From Flemingiibacterium sp045534235 (lineage in GTDB: Bacteria > Bacillota > Clostridia > Oscillospirales > CAG-272): a stretch of DNA of 10,100 nt. The stretch is from contig JAZSJI010000013.1 in assembly GCA_045534235.1 (NCBI GenBank), positions 1 to 10,100 on the forward strand. The letters run 5' to 3'. Of this stretch, positions 1 through 6,814 are shown piece after piece. The position numbers and the translations under genes were made by a program. Position 1 is the stretch's first letter; each line of letters begins with the position of its first letter. The notes beneath the pieces are model-generated. The model was not told the origin of the DNA. It did not search any database and saw nothing but the letters and a program-made list of their open reading frames with translations.

Positions 1-567
1 ACCCTCACGGGTACGCTCGCCAACACCCGTGAACACGGAAAGACCGCCGTGCTCCTTGGCGATATTGTTGATAAGCTCCATTATGAGAACCGTCTTGCCT
101 ACGCCAGCGCCGCCGAAAAGACCGATCTTACCGCCCTTCGAGAAGGGGCAGATGAGGTCGACGACCTTGATGCCCGTTTCAAGCACCTCGGTAGAGGTGG
201 AAAGCTCCTCGTAGTCGGGTGCGCTGCGGTGGATATTCCATCTCTCGCACTCCGTGGGATCGGGCTTATTGTCGACCGCGTCGCCGAGGACGTTAAAAAT
301 ACGTCCGAGCGTGACGTCGCCAACGGGAACGTTTATCGTATGTCCCGTATCGGTTACAGCCGTACCGCGCTGCAGACCGTCCGTCGATGCCATTGCGATA
401 CAGCGTGCGGTGTTGTCACCAATATGCTGTGCCACCTCAACGGTAAGCGTACGCTCGCCGATCGGCATGGTCAGCGCATTGTATATAGCGGGCAGACCGC
501 CCTCGTCAAATCGCACGTCTACGACAGGTCCCATAACCTGCGCGACAATGCCGTTATGTGTAGCCAT
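1..567 (-). CDS. atpD: F1 ATP synthase subunit beta, N-terminal part (cut by window edge)
   Basis: Catalytic subunit of the F1 head, which makes or hydrolyses ATP at the alpha/beta interfaces on the cytoplasmic side of the membrane. The visible 189 residues cover the N-terminal beta-barrel (about 1-80) and the start of the nucleotide-binding domain. The Walker A motif GGAGVGKT is at residues 152-159. The motif GERTREG at 183-189 contains the family's catalytic glutamate (E184) and the following arginine. The family is usually about 460-470 residues, so roughly 60% lies beyond position 1, and the frame is open to the edge. The ATG at 567 gives the normal family N-terminus (MATHNGIVAQVMGPVVDV) and has an AGGAAG ribosome binding site just upstream. 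It is last of the visible atp genes, 21 bases after atpG; atpC would be expected next, outside the window. Confidence 0.97.
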   Translation of the reverse strand, partial: MATHNGIVAQVMGPVVDVRFDEGGLPAIYNALTMPIGERTLTVEVAQHIGDNTARCIAMASTDGLQRGTAVTDTGHTINVPVGDVTLGRIFNVLGDAVDNKPDPTECERWNIHRSAPDYEELSTSTEVLETGIKVVDLICPFSKGGKIGLFGGAGVGKTVLIMELINNIAKEHGGLSVFTGVGERTREG

Positions 568-588
568 ATTCTGACTTCCTTTCGTATA

Positions 589-1398
589 TTATTCTCCTGC
601 GCCTGCGACAATCTCGGTAATCTCCTGCGTGATCGCGCCCTGACGTGCGCGGTTGTATCTCAGCTGGAGATCATCAATCATCGCCGTTGCGTTCTTGCCG
701 GCGCTGTCCATCGCCATACGTCTTGCCGCAACCTCGGATGCAAAGCTCTCGCGAAGTGCCGCGACTATCACGCCCGATACGTACTCCGGCATGACCGCGT
801 TAAGCACCGTTAGCTCGTCCGGCTCGAACACCATACCCGTTGAGGCGCTCTCCTCGACGCGTGTCAGCGGCAGCACCCACGTGAGTGTAGCCGTCTGCGT
901 CATCATCGACTCGTACTTGGTCGAGATTATGCCGAGTCTGTCGTATTTGCCCGCCGCAAAGTCTGCGACAAGCTCCTTTGCAAGCGCGTACGCCTCGTCT
1001 GCCGTAAATCGCTCCGAAGAATTCTGCGCCGCGCGGTACTTATCGCACGCACGCTTGCCTATCGGGATAAACTCTGCGCCGCGATATTCTGCCGCAAGGC
1101 GGAACACGTTCGCGTTATATCCGCCCGCAAGACCGCGGTCACCCGCGATAACGATGATGCGTGTACGCGAAATATCCTCGCCGCGAACGCTCATAAACGG
1201 GCTTATTTGGCACTCGCTCGACTGCGTGAGTGCCGCGATAAATCCGTCGAGTGCCGCTCTGTATTCCCTACCCTTTTTCATCGCCTCGTTAGCGCGGCGT
1301 ATCTTCGACGATGCGACAAGTCCCATCGCCTTGGTCAGATGCAAGGTAGAGTCGACGCTCTTTATACGGACGCGGAGTGCTTTAATATCAGCTCCCAC
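589..1398 (-). CDS. atpG: F1 ATP synthase subunit gamma
   Basis: Central rotor shaft that couples rotation of the c-ring to the catalytic beta subunits. The 269-residue product shows both conserved coiled-coil termini: an N-terminal helix with RIKSV and LTKAMGLVASSKIRRA (about 11-36), and a C-terminal helix with AARRMAMDSAGKNA, DDLQLRYNRARQGAITQEI and EIVAGA (about 224-267). The central Rossmann-like part carries GDRGLAGGYN (86-95). It is slightly shorter than the usual 280-290 residues. The start codon is GTG at 1398. It follows the atpA stop codon by only two bases, and its ribosome binding site (AGAGGT) lies inside the 3' end of atpA, so translation is probably coupled to atpA. It precedes atpD by 21 bases. 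Confidence 0.96.
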   Translation of the reverse strand: MGADIKALRVRIKSVDSTLHLTKAMGLVASSKIRRANEAMKKGREYRAALDGFIAALTQSSECQISPFMSVRGEDISRTRIIVIAGDRGLAGGYNANVFRLAAEYRGAEFIPIGKRACDKYRAAQNSSERFTADEAYALAKELVADFAAGKYDRLGIISTKYESMMTQTATLTWVLPLTRVEESASTGMVFEPDELTVLNAVMPEYVSGVIVAALRESFASEVAARRMAMDSAGKNATAMIDDLQLRYNRARQGAITQEITEIVAGAGE

Positions 1399-1400
1399 GG

Positions 1401-2927
1401 TTAATTACCTCTTACTTCGTGAAGGTCGGTGCGGAGTCTGTTAAGCTCGTCATAAGCCGCTTCAAGACCGTCAATCTCGGACTGCTCCCACGAGCCACCC
1501 TCGATGCGTGCGAGAAGGTCGGCGTATTTGCCCTCGAGAAGCTCGTAAAGTGCCTTTTCCCAGACGCTTACGTTCTTTACCGCAACCTTATCAAGGAAGC
1601 CGTGCGTTACCGCGTAAACGATTGCAACCTGACAGCCGACGCGAACGGGCTCATTTCTGCCCTGCTTTAGCACCTCGACGATACGCTCACCAAGCGCAAG
1701 TCTTGCCTTGGTATCGGCGTCGAGGTCGCTTCCGAACTGTGCAAACGCCGCAAGCTCGCGGTACTGCGAGTACAGAAGCTTAAGCTCGCCCGAAACCTTC
1801 TTCATAGGCTTAAGCTGCGCCGAGCCGCCGACTCGGCTGACCGAGATACCGGGGTTGATAGCAGGCATAATGCCCGAGTGGAACAGCTCCGTTTCAAGGA
1901 ATATCTGACCGTCTGTAATGGATATTACATTAGTCGGAATGTACGCCGAAACGTCGCCTGCCTGCGTTTCGATAAGCGGCAGAGCGGTTATCGAGCCTCC
2001 GCCGTACTCGGGTGCGACGCAAGCCGCACGCTCAAGAAGACGGGAGTGCAGATAGAATACGTCACCGGGGTACGCTTCACGGCCCGGGGGACGTCTTATC
2101 AGAAGCGACAGTGCGCGGTACGCTACCGCGTGCTTTGATAAGTCATCGTAAATTATGAGGACGTCCTTGCCCTGCTCGCGGAAATACTCCGCCATCGCAC
2201 AGCCCGCGTAGGGGGCGATATACTGAAGCGGTGCACTCTCGGACGCCGACGCCGCGACGATAGTCGTATACTCCATAGCGCCTGCACGAGTAAGCTCGTT
2301 TGCAAGCTGAACGACGGACGTATTCTTCTGTCCGATAGCGACGTAGATACAAAGGACGTTCTGTCCCTTCTGATTGATTATCGTGTCAATAGCGATCTCG
2401 GTCTTACCCGTCTGACGGTCACCGATAATAAGCTCACGCTGACCGCGGCCTATCGGTATCATCGAGTCGATAGCCTTGATGCCCGTCTGAAGCGGCACGG
2501 ATACGCTCTTTCTCTCGATTATACCGGGTGCCTCCGATTCAACGGGGCGCGTCTGGCTATATTCGATAGGTCCCTTGCCGTCGATCGGCTGACCGAGCGC
2601 GTCAACGACGCGTCCGAGCATACCTTCGCAGACGTGTTTGGATCCGTCATTACCCGTACGCTTGACCGTCGAGCCCTCGCGAATGGAGTTCTCGTTGGAA
2701 AGAAGTGCAACGGAAACGGTTTCGTTTTCGAGATTCTGCGCCATACCGAAGCTTCCGTCGTCAAACTCAAGAAGCTCGTTTGCCATACAGTTTTTTAGTC
2801 CGTACACTCTCGCGATGCCGTCACCGACGAGCACTACGCTGCCCGTTTCGGTCATCTCGATGCGCGACTTATAGTTTTTAATTTGATCTTTGATTATATT
2901 TCCGATCTCATCGGGTCGAAGATTCAT
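1401..2927 (-). CDS. atpA: F1 ATP synthase subunit alpha
   Basis: Non-catalytic nucleotide-binding subunit of the F1 alpha3beta3 hexamer. The 508-residue length is normal for the family. Visible motifs: an N-terminal stretch MNLRPDEIGNIIKDQI that docks the stator delta subunit; the beta-barrel domain to about residue 95; Walker A GDRQTGKT at 169-176; Walker B LIIYDDL at 257-263; and the family signature around PAINPGISVSRVGGSAQ (355-371), which holds the arginine finger R365. The start is an ATG with an AAAGGAA ribosome binding site about 11 bases upstream. The gene lies 27 bases after atpH and 2 bases before atpG, within the atp operon. The sequence is intact, with no sign of frameshift. Confidence 0.98.
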   Translation of the reverse strand: MNLRPDEIGNIIKDQIKNYKSRIEMTETGSVVLVGDGIARVYGLKNCMANELLEFDDGSFGMAQNLENETVSVALLSNENSIREGSTVKRTGNDGSKHVCEGMLGRVVDALGQPIDGKGPIEYSQTRPVESEAPGIIERKSVSVPLQTGIKAIDSMIPIGRGQRELIIGDRQTGKTEIAIDTIINQKGQNVLCIYVAIGQKNTSVVQLANELTRAGAMEYTTIVAASASESAPLQYIAPYAGCAMAEYFREQGKDVLIIYDDLSKHAVAYRALSLLIRRPPGREAYPGDVFYLHSRLLERAACVAPEYGGGSITALPLIETQAGDVSAYIPTNVISITDGQIFLETELFHSGIMPAINPGISVSRVGGSAQLKPMKKVSGELKLLYSQYRELAAFAQFGSDLDADTKARLALGERIVEVLKQGRNEPVRVGCQVAIVYAVTHGFLDKVAVKNVSVWEKALYELLEGKYADLLARIEGGSWEQSEIDGLEAAYDELNRLRTDLHEVRGN

Positions 2928-2954
2928 TTTCGCAATGTTCCTTTCTTCGATTTT

Positions 2955-3485
2955 TTAGCCCGCGATAATCTCGCCGACCTCGGCGAGCTTTGTCTTAAGG
3001 CTTCCGTCCATAATAGCGCCGTCGACCTTTACGATAACGCCGCCGAGTATGGACGCGTCCACGTCGCATACAAGCTCAACCTTGCGGGAAAGACTTTTTT
3101 CAAGCCTTGCCGCAAGTGCCGTGCGCTCGTTTTCATCAAGCTGCGTTGCGCTCGTAACGTACGCCGTAGCGATACCGTCCGAGTCCTCGTAAAGCTTCAG
3201 GTATTCGTCTATGCACTCGTCAAGCTCACGGATATGTCCGCGCTCGCAGACAAGCTTCACAAACGACACCGCGTACTCGTGCATATACTCACCAAACGCC
3301 GCCTCGATAAGCGAAAGTCGCTCGTCGAGCGGTATGCTCGGCGCACACAGAAGGTCGGGATATTCGGGATTCTCGGCGCACAGATCGCGTACAGCCGTAA
3401 GGGACTCCGCGACCTCGCGCTTTACGTTTTCCTCTGCGGCAAGCGTGAACAGCGCCGCAGCGTATTCTTCAGCTATACTCGTCAT
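2955..3485 (-). CDS. atpH: F1 ATP synthase subunit delta
   Basis: Stator subunit that links the top of the alpha3beta3 hexamer to the peripheral b stalk. The product is 176 residues, the normal size. The N-terminal helical bundle begins AEEYAAALFTLAAEE, matching the family's 'YA.AL...A' pattern, and the C-terminal family motif DASILGGVIVKVDGAIMDGSLKTKL spans about 143-167. Its ATG overlaps the atpF stop codon in an ATGA arrangement (4 bp), and a GGAG ribosome binding site lies inside atpF seven bases upstream. This indicates translational coupling to atpF. It is followed by atpA after 27 bases. Confidence 0.95.
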   Translation of the reverse strand: MTSIAEEYAAALFTLAAEENVKREVAESLTAVRDLCAENPEYPDLLCAPSIPLDERLSLIEAAFGEYMHEYAVSFVKLVCERGHIRELDECIDEYLKLYEDSDGIATAYVTSATQLDENERTALAARLEKSLSRKVELVCDVDASILGGVIVKVDGAIMDGSLKTKLAEVGEIIAG

Positions 3486-3985
3486 TCGTCGGCTCCGATC
3501 TCTTTGGTAAACGAGTCGATAAGCTCGCGGTGAGTATCCGCATCAAGCTCGCGCTCGATTATCTTTTCGGCGAGCTTCACCGAAACGTCTGCGATCTCGC
3601 GCTTCATCTCGGCTCTTGCCTTCTTTTTGTCAAGGTCAATTTCAGCCTCTGCCGCCGCGATAATGCCGTCCGCGCGCTCACGCGCCTCGGCAACGAGCTT
3701 GTCACCGTGACGCTTCGCGTCGTCCGCCGCAGCACGGCGCACAGCGTCGGCGTCAGCCTCGGCGTGCGAGAGCTTTTCTTCATATTCCGTCTTACTTTGC
3801 AGAGCCTCACGCTTTGCCTCATCGGCGGCTGCATAATCGCCATCGATCTTGGCGCGGCGCTCGCCAAGCACCTTCATAACCGGCTTATAGAGGAATTTCT
3901 TTAATATAAGAAACAGTATAAGCAGGTTGGCAAGGCTTACGAGCATCTGCCATATGTTGACGGAAATTACTTCCATATTGCCCAT
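3482..3985 (-). CDS. atpF: Fo ATP synthase subunit b
   Basis: Peripheral stalk subunit, anchored in the membrane and bound to delta and F1. With the ATG at 3985 it has 167 residues. A single N-terminal membrane helix (about residues 9-28, NIWQMLVSLANLLILFLILKK) is followed by the family's FLYKPV motif and then a long charged, alanine-rich coiled coil from about 35 to 140 (VLGERRAKIDGDYAAADEAKREA and similar). The reading frame also allows a GTG start at 3994. I prefer the ATG because the AGGTGA ribosome binding site (3991-3996) is 5 bases upstream of it and contains that GTG. A further in-frame ATG at 3976 is possible but has a poorer site. The gene follows atpE by 17 bases and overlaps atpH by 4. 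Confidence 0.95.
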   Translation of the reverse strand: MGNMEVISVNIWQMLVSLANLLILFLILKKFLYKPVMKVLGERRAKIDGDYAAADEAKREALQSKTEYEEKLSHAEADADAVRRAAADDAKRHGDKLVAEARERADGIIAAAEAEIDLDKKKARAEMKREIADVSVKLAEKIIERELDADTHRELIDSFTKEIGADE

Positions 3986-4002
3986 TAAAGTCACCTGTGA
4001 TT

Positions 4003-4284
4003 TCAGATGTTCTGGAGCAGAATGTTAACGAATCTGCCGGGAGCAAGGAATATAAGCAGAATTGCGATAACGAGCGCGTAAAGACCGGTGGTCTCGGCGA
4101 TAGCACAACCCATAAGCATCGTGGTCGTTACGCTTCCCTTGGACTCGGGCTGACGTCCGATCGCCTCGCACGCCTTTGCAACTGCGTTACCTTCACCGAT
4201 ACCGGGGCCGATACCTGCGATCATTGCCATACCTGCGCCAAGTGCGCAAGCACCGAGAATAATACCGATTGCGAGTTCTAACAT
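4003..4284 (-). CDS. atpE: Fo ATP synthase subunit c (proteolipid), two-carboxylate type
   Basis: Rotor ring subunit that carries the coupling ion across the membrane. It has 93 residues forming two membrane helices (about 4-25 and 55-80) joined by the conserved polar loop GRQPE (43-47). The outer helix carries the ion-binding carboxylate E64, followed by T65, T66 and Y69 (AETTGLY), a pattern typical of Na+-binding c subunits. The inner helix GIGPGIGEGNA has E31 at the position that is glutamine in the Ilyobacter-type Na+ site, so there are two facing glutamates. This resembles the rotor of Fusobacterium nucleatum. I chose the ATG at 4284 because a GGAGGA ribosome binding site (4292-4297) lies 7 bases upstream. 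An in-frame ATG at 4299 would place that site inside the gene. Confidence 0.96.
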   Translation of the reverse strand: MLELAIGIILGACALGAGMAMIAGIGPGIGEGNAVAKACEAIGRQPESKGSVTTTMLMGCAIAETTGLYALVIAILLIFLAPGRFVNILLQNI

Positions 4285-4291
4285 TTTTTTG

Positions 4292-4297
4292 TCCTCC
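4292..4297 (-). promoter_or_regulatory. Ribosome binding site of atpE (decides the start)
   Basis: Minus-strand GGAGGA is the strongest ribosome binding site inside the atp operon after that of atpI, 7 bases before the ATG at 4284. It overlaps an upstream in-frame ATG (4299), which it argues against. A strong site on atpE fits the need for about ten c subunits per complex. Confidence 0.8.
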
Positions 4298-4325
4298 ATA
4301 TTTTAAAATATAAATTTTTCAAATT

Positions 4326-5228
4326 TTATTTTGCAGCCTTTTTTGCCGCTTTTTTTGCCTTAAGTGCTTCCCAGTCGTCAACAGCAAAGCCGCCGGATAC
4401 GTAAAGCATCGTCAGCATTGCGAAGATAAAGGCTTGCAAGCAGCCGCTGAATACGTCGAAATAGACCGACAGTATTGCGGGCAGACCAACCTGAAACAGC
4501 GGTATATCCGCTAAAAATCCCGGAAGCCAGCCAAGCACCATCTTCGAGAGTCCTCCAAGCGCCGCCGCTATAAGAACGGATATTACGCTTCCCGAGATAA
4601 TGTTTCCGTAGTGACGGAATGCCATCGAAACGGGTGTCGCGACCTCGCTTATCACGTTAAGCGGAGCGAGCGCCACAGGCTCGCAGAAGCTCTTGACATA
4701 ATGCCAAGGGCCGCATTTCATCTTGTAGTAGGTGATGAGCACAAATACGATTATCGCCCAGCCGCCGACTATATTCATATCCGACGTGGGCGGATACAGT
4801 CCGAGCAGCGATACAAGACTCGACAGTGCGGAAAGTGCCATTATCGAAGCGATAAACGGCGGAAAGCCGCCGAAATATTTGTCGTCGCCCATATTGGCAC
4901 GAACCATTCCCTGCGTTTTCTCGACAACCCACTCGGCTGCCATCTGGCGCTTGGTTTCAACGCCGGCGCGTATACCGTGCGTGAAGTAAAGGCACGCAAA
5001 GAATATCGTTATCATAACAAGCCACGAATTGACCTGCGATTCAGTTATCGGAAAATCCTGCAGCGGCATCGGAATTACCGTGAATATCTGTGCGCCGGCA
5101 ATTTCAATTCCGTTTGACGCGGGCCGCGTCAGCACCTCGAGCACTATACCGAAAGCGAGCGGCAATATCATCATCACGATATAACAGATATCGGCAATAC
5201 GAAATCCCGTGCTTCTGTTTTTATTCAT
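4326..5228 (-). CDS. atpB: Fo ATP synthase subunit a
   Basis: Membrane stator subunit that forms the ion half-channels next to the c-ring. From the ATG at 5228 it has 300 residues with five to six hydrophobic segments (about 14-33, 66-85, 125-144, 153-170, 211-235 and 245-283). The essential arginine sits in PVSMAFRHYGNIISG as R205. The last helix carries LQAFIFAMLTMLYVS with the conserved glutamine Q265. The C-terminus ends in an unusual lysine/alanine tail (KAKKAAKKAAK). The reading frame extends to an ATG at 5252, but that has no ribosome binding site. The ATG at 5228 has GGTGAT 7 bases upstream and overlaps the atpI stop codon by 8 bp (ATGAATAA), which suggests coupled translation. atpE follows after 41 bases. 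Confidence 0.95.
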   Translation of the reverse strand: MNKNRSTGFRIADICYIVMMILPLAFGIVLEVLTRPASNGIEIAGAQIFTVIPMPLQDFPITESQVNSWLVMITIFFACLYFTHGIRAGVETKRQMAAEWVVEKTQGMVRANMGDDKYFGGFPPFIASIMALSALSSLVSLLGLYPPTSDMNIVGGWAIIVFVLITYYKMKCGPWHYVKSFCEPVALAPLNVISEVATPVSMAFRHYGNIISGSVISVLIAAALGGLSKMVLGWLPGFLADIPLFQVGLPAILSVYFDVFSGCLQAFIFAMLTMLYVSGGFAVDDWEALKAKKAAKKAAK

Positions 5229-5631
5229 TTTCGGTATCACCAGCCTTTTCATCTTTTTTCATAAACAGAGGGCGAAGCTTTGCAGCGATACCCGGAAACA
5301 GCATCGGCACAAGCAACGCGATAATATTAAAGCAATCAAAGAGGAATCCTAACACCGCCGCCGCAACGAGCAAAAGGTTGCGAAGCGTGAGCGAAAGCTT
5401 CATCAGATCCTTCGCCTCTTTTTCCTCTTTGCCGAGTGCGTTTTGCACTGTAATGCCTAGAAGGAAGAAGTGGAGCATCGCCGCACCGCCGCCAAGGAGA
5501 TTACCCCAAAGCACGGTAATATCCCACCAGCCGCCGACAAGGAACACCGCCTGCATAATCACCGACAGGATTATCTCCCACGCGAAAATATACATAGTTT
5601 CGCGAAGGACGGTCGCATCTATTTTCTTCAT
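5221..5631 (-). CDS. atpI: AtpI-like small membrane protein, first gene of the atp operon
   Basis: A 136-residue hydrophobic protein with four likely membrane helices (around residues 16-36, 42-63, 83-101 and 103-118) and a charged C-terminal tail (MKKDEKAGDTENE). Position is the main argument for the call: the gene directly before atpB in bacterial atp operons is usually atpI, whose product is proposed to help assemble the c-ring or handle Mg2+ or Ca2+. Similarity in sequence is weak by eye, as is usual for this fast-evolving family. The start is placed at the ATG at 5631 (MKKIDATVLRE), behind a near-perfect AGGAGGTG. The spacing of about 14 bases is rather long. The frame stays open upstream to 5709, but those residues would overlap the promoter. 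Confidence 0.75.
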   Translation of the reverse strand: MKKIDATVLRETMYIFAWEIILSVIMQAVFLVGGWWDITVLWGNLLGGGAAMLHFFLLGITVQNALGKEEKEAKDLMKLSLTLRNLLLVAAAVLGFLFDCFNIIALLVPMLFPGIAAKLRPLFMKKDEKAGDTENE

Positions 5632-5643
5632 ACGAGTAAGGCT

Positions 5644-5651
5644 CACCTCCT
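5644..5651 (-). promoter_or_regulatory. Ribosome binding site of the atpI-like gene
   Basis: Minus-strand AGGAGGTG is an almost complete match to the 16S rRNA anti-Shine-Dalgarno sequence. It lies 12-14 bases before the ATG at 5631, a longer spacing than average. It excludes the longer reading frame that begins at 5709. Confidence 0.75.
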
Positions 5652-5680
5652 GCGAGCAGCAATATAGTACACTAAAGTTT

Positions 5681-5709
5681 ATTATACCACATATTTGCCA
5701 AATTAGCAA
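5681..5709 (-). promoter_or_regulatory. Predicted sigma-A promoter of the atp operon
   Basis: On the minus strand, TTGCTA (5704-5709) is separated by exactly 17 bases from a consensus TATAAT (5681-5686). The -10 box is preceded by TGG, giving an extended -10 (TGnTATAAT). Transcription would start near 5674, leaving a leader of about 40 bases before the atpI-like start. The -35 box matches the consensus at 4 of 6 positions. Confidence 0.75.
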
Positions 5710-5802
5710 TAGCTTTAAAGGAAAATTTTGTTTAGAGACTGTGATTTTTTTAGTGATTTAGCACATACAAGTATTCGCCCCCAAAATTTGTCCGAAAAGC
5801 AC

Positions 5803-5831
5803 TTGACAAGCCTACGAAATAGTGATATCAT
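5803..5831 (+). promoter_or_regulatory. Predicted strong sigma-A promoter of nanA
   Basis: A consensus TTGACA (5803-5808) is separated by 17 bases from TATCAT (5826-5831), with TGA just before the -10 box giving an extended -10. Transcription would begin near 5838, with a leader of about 50 bases. The -10 box overlaps a perfect 8-bp palindrome TGATATCA (5823-5830). Further down, TTATGT (5844-5849) and ACATAA (5867-5872) form a spaced inverted repeat. Either could be a repressor site, but this is not shown. Confidence 0.8.
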
Positions 5832-5888
5832 TATTAAGGAATATTATGTTCTATAATAAATTTTTTACATAAAAGAGAGGTACTCCAA

Positions 5889-6770
5889 ATGAAAAACTTC
5901 AACGGCGTATTCACCGCCCTCTTGACTCCGTTCACCGCTGACGGCAAGGTTAACGAAAAGGCTCTTGCACGTCTTATCGAGCGCAACATCAAGGCAGGCG
6001 TTGACGGCTTCTACTGCTGCGGCTCTACTGCAGAGGTATTTATGATGACCAACGATCAGAGAAAGGGTCTTATGCAGACTATCGCTGACATCAACGGCGG
6101 CAGAGTTACCCTTCTCGCTCACGTTGGTGCAGTTTCCACCGACGAGTGCGTAGACCTCGCAAAGACTGCTGACGCTATGGGCTACGATGCAGTTTCCGCT
6201 GTTGCTCCCTTCTACTACAAGTTCAGCTACGACGAGATCGTTGAGCACTACAATGCGATCGCTTCCGCTACTCCTTTAAAGTGCATCGTTTACAACATTC
6301 CCGCATTCTCGGGCGTAAACTTCTCCGCACAGCAGCTCGGCGACCTCATCGCAGGCGACAACTTCCTCGGTCTTAAGAACACCGCGCTTGACTGCTTCAC
6401 CATTGAGACCGTTAAGAGCCATCATCCCGACAAGGTTGTTTACAACGGCTACGACGAGATGTTCCTCTCCGGTCTTGCAGCAGGCTGCGACGGCGGTATC
6501 GGCTCGACCTACAACTTTATGGCTGAGAAGTACGTTAAGATTCAGAAGCTCTTTAACGAGGGCAAGATGAAGGAAGCTCTCGCTGTTCAGCACGAGTGCA
6601 ACGAGATCATCACCTCGCTTTGCAAGGTTGGCGTTATGGCAGGCGAAAAGGCTGTTCTTAACATTCTCGGCTACGACTTCGGCGAGTGCCGCAAGCCCTA
6701 CAAGAGCTGCGACAAGGAAGCTTACGCTCTTATCGAGCGCGAGATCATGCCGTTCGTTATCGCTGACTGA
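5889..6770 (+). CDS. nanA: N-acetylneuraminate lyase (sialic acid aldolase)
   Basis: Class I aldolase of the DapA/NanA family that cleaves N-acetylneuraminate to N-acetylmannosamine and pyruvate in the cytoplasm, the first step of sialic acid use. The 293 residues match the usual length. The Schiff-base lysine is K163 (GLKNT), the active-site tyrosine Y135 is in YNIPAFSGV, and the pyruvate carboxylate site is S46-T47 in GSTAE. Sialic acid contacts known from E. coli NanA are all present with an offset of two: T165, G187, D189, E190 (YNGYDE) and S206 (GSTYN). These favour NanA over dihydrodipicolinate synthase. One oddity is GSTAE where the family usually has GSTGE. The ATG has GAGAGG 8 bases upstream. 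The gene has its own promoter and terminator and uses many GCT, GTT, CTT and AAG codons, which suggests high expression. No nanE, nanK or transporter genes are adjacent. Confidence 0.92.
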   Translation: MKNFNGVFTALLTPFTADGKVNEKALARLIERNIKAGVDGFYCCGSTAEVFMMTNDQRKGLMQTIADINGGRVTLLAHVGAVSTDECVDLAKTADAMGYDAVSAVAPFYYKFSYDEIVEHYNAIASATPLKCIVYNIPAFSGVNFSAQQLGDLIAGDNFLGLKNTALDCFTIETVKSHHPDKVVYNGYDEMFLSGLAAGCDGGIGSTYNFMAEKYVKIQKLFNEGKMKEALAVQHECNEIITSLCKVGVMAGEKAVLNILGYDFGECRKPYKSCDKEAYALIEREIMPFVIAD

Positions 6771-6781
6771 TTTTAAAGCTG

Positions 6782-6814
6782 AAAAGCACCGCTTCGGCGG
6801 TGCTTTTTGTTTTT
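6782..6814 (+). terminator. Rho-independent terminator of nanA
   Basis: A perfect 11-bp stem (AAAAGCACCGC, 6782-6792, with GCGGTGCTTTT, 6797-6807) is closed by a C-TTCG-G tetraloop and followed by a T-rich run through about 6814. It begins 12 bases after the nanA stop codon. The A-rich left arm pairs with part of the T tract, so it could also act partly in the opposite direction. Confidence 0.95.

Noticed and set aside
49..813. A 254-codon plus-strand open frame across atpD and atpG
   Set aside because: It spans two genes whose minus-strand products are unmistakable ATP synthase subunits, and is a composition effect of the codon bias.
653..1444. A 263-codon plus-strand open frame opposite atpG
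   Set aside because: Serine/alanine-rich shadow of the gamma subunit gene; the real gene has all family motifs.
2883..3533. A 216-codon plus-strand open frame across atpH
   Set aside because: Antisense to atpH, with no recognisable motif and no ribosome binding site.
5852..5857. A second TATAAT-like -10 box downstream of the nanA promoter
   Set aside because: The -35 region at proper spacing (CATTAT) is poor and the upstream TTGACA/TATCAT pair is much better, so it is probably chance in an AT-rich leader.
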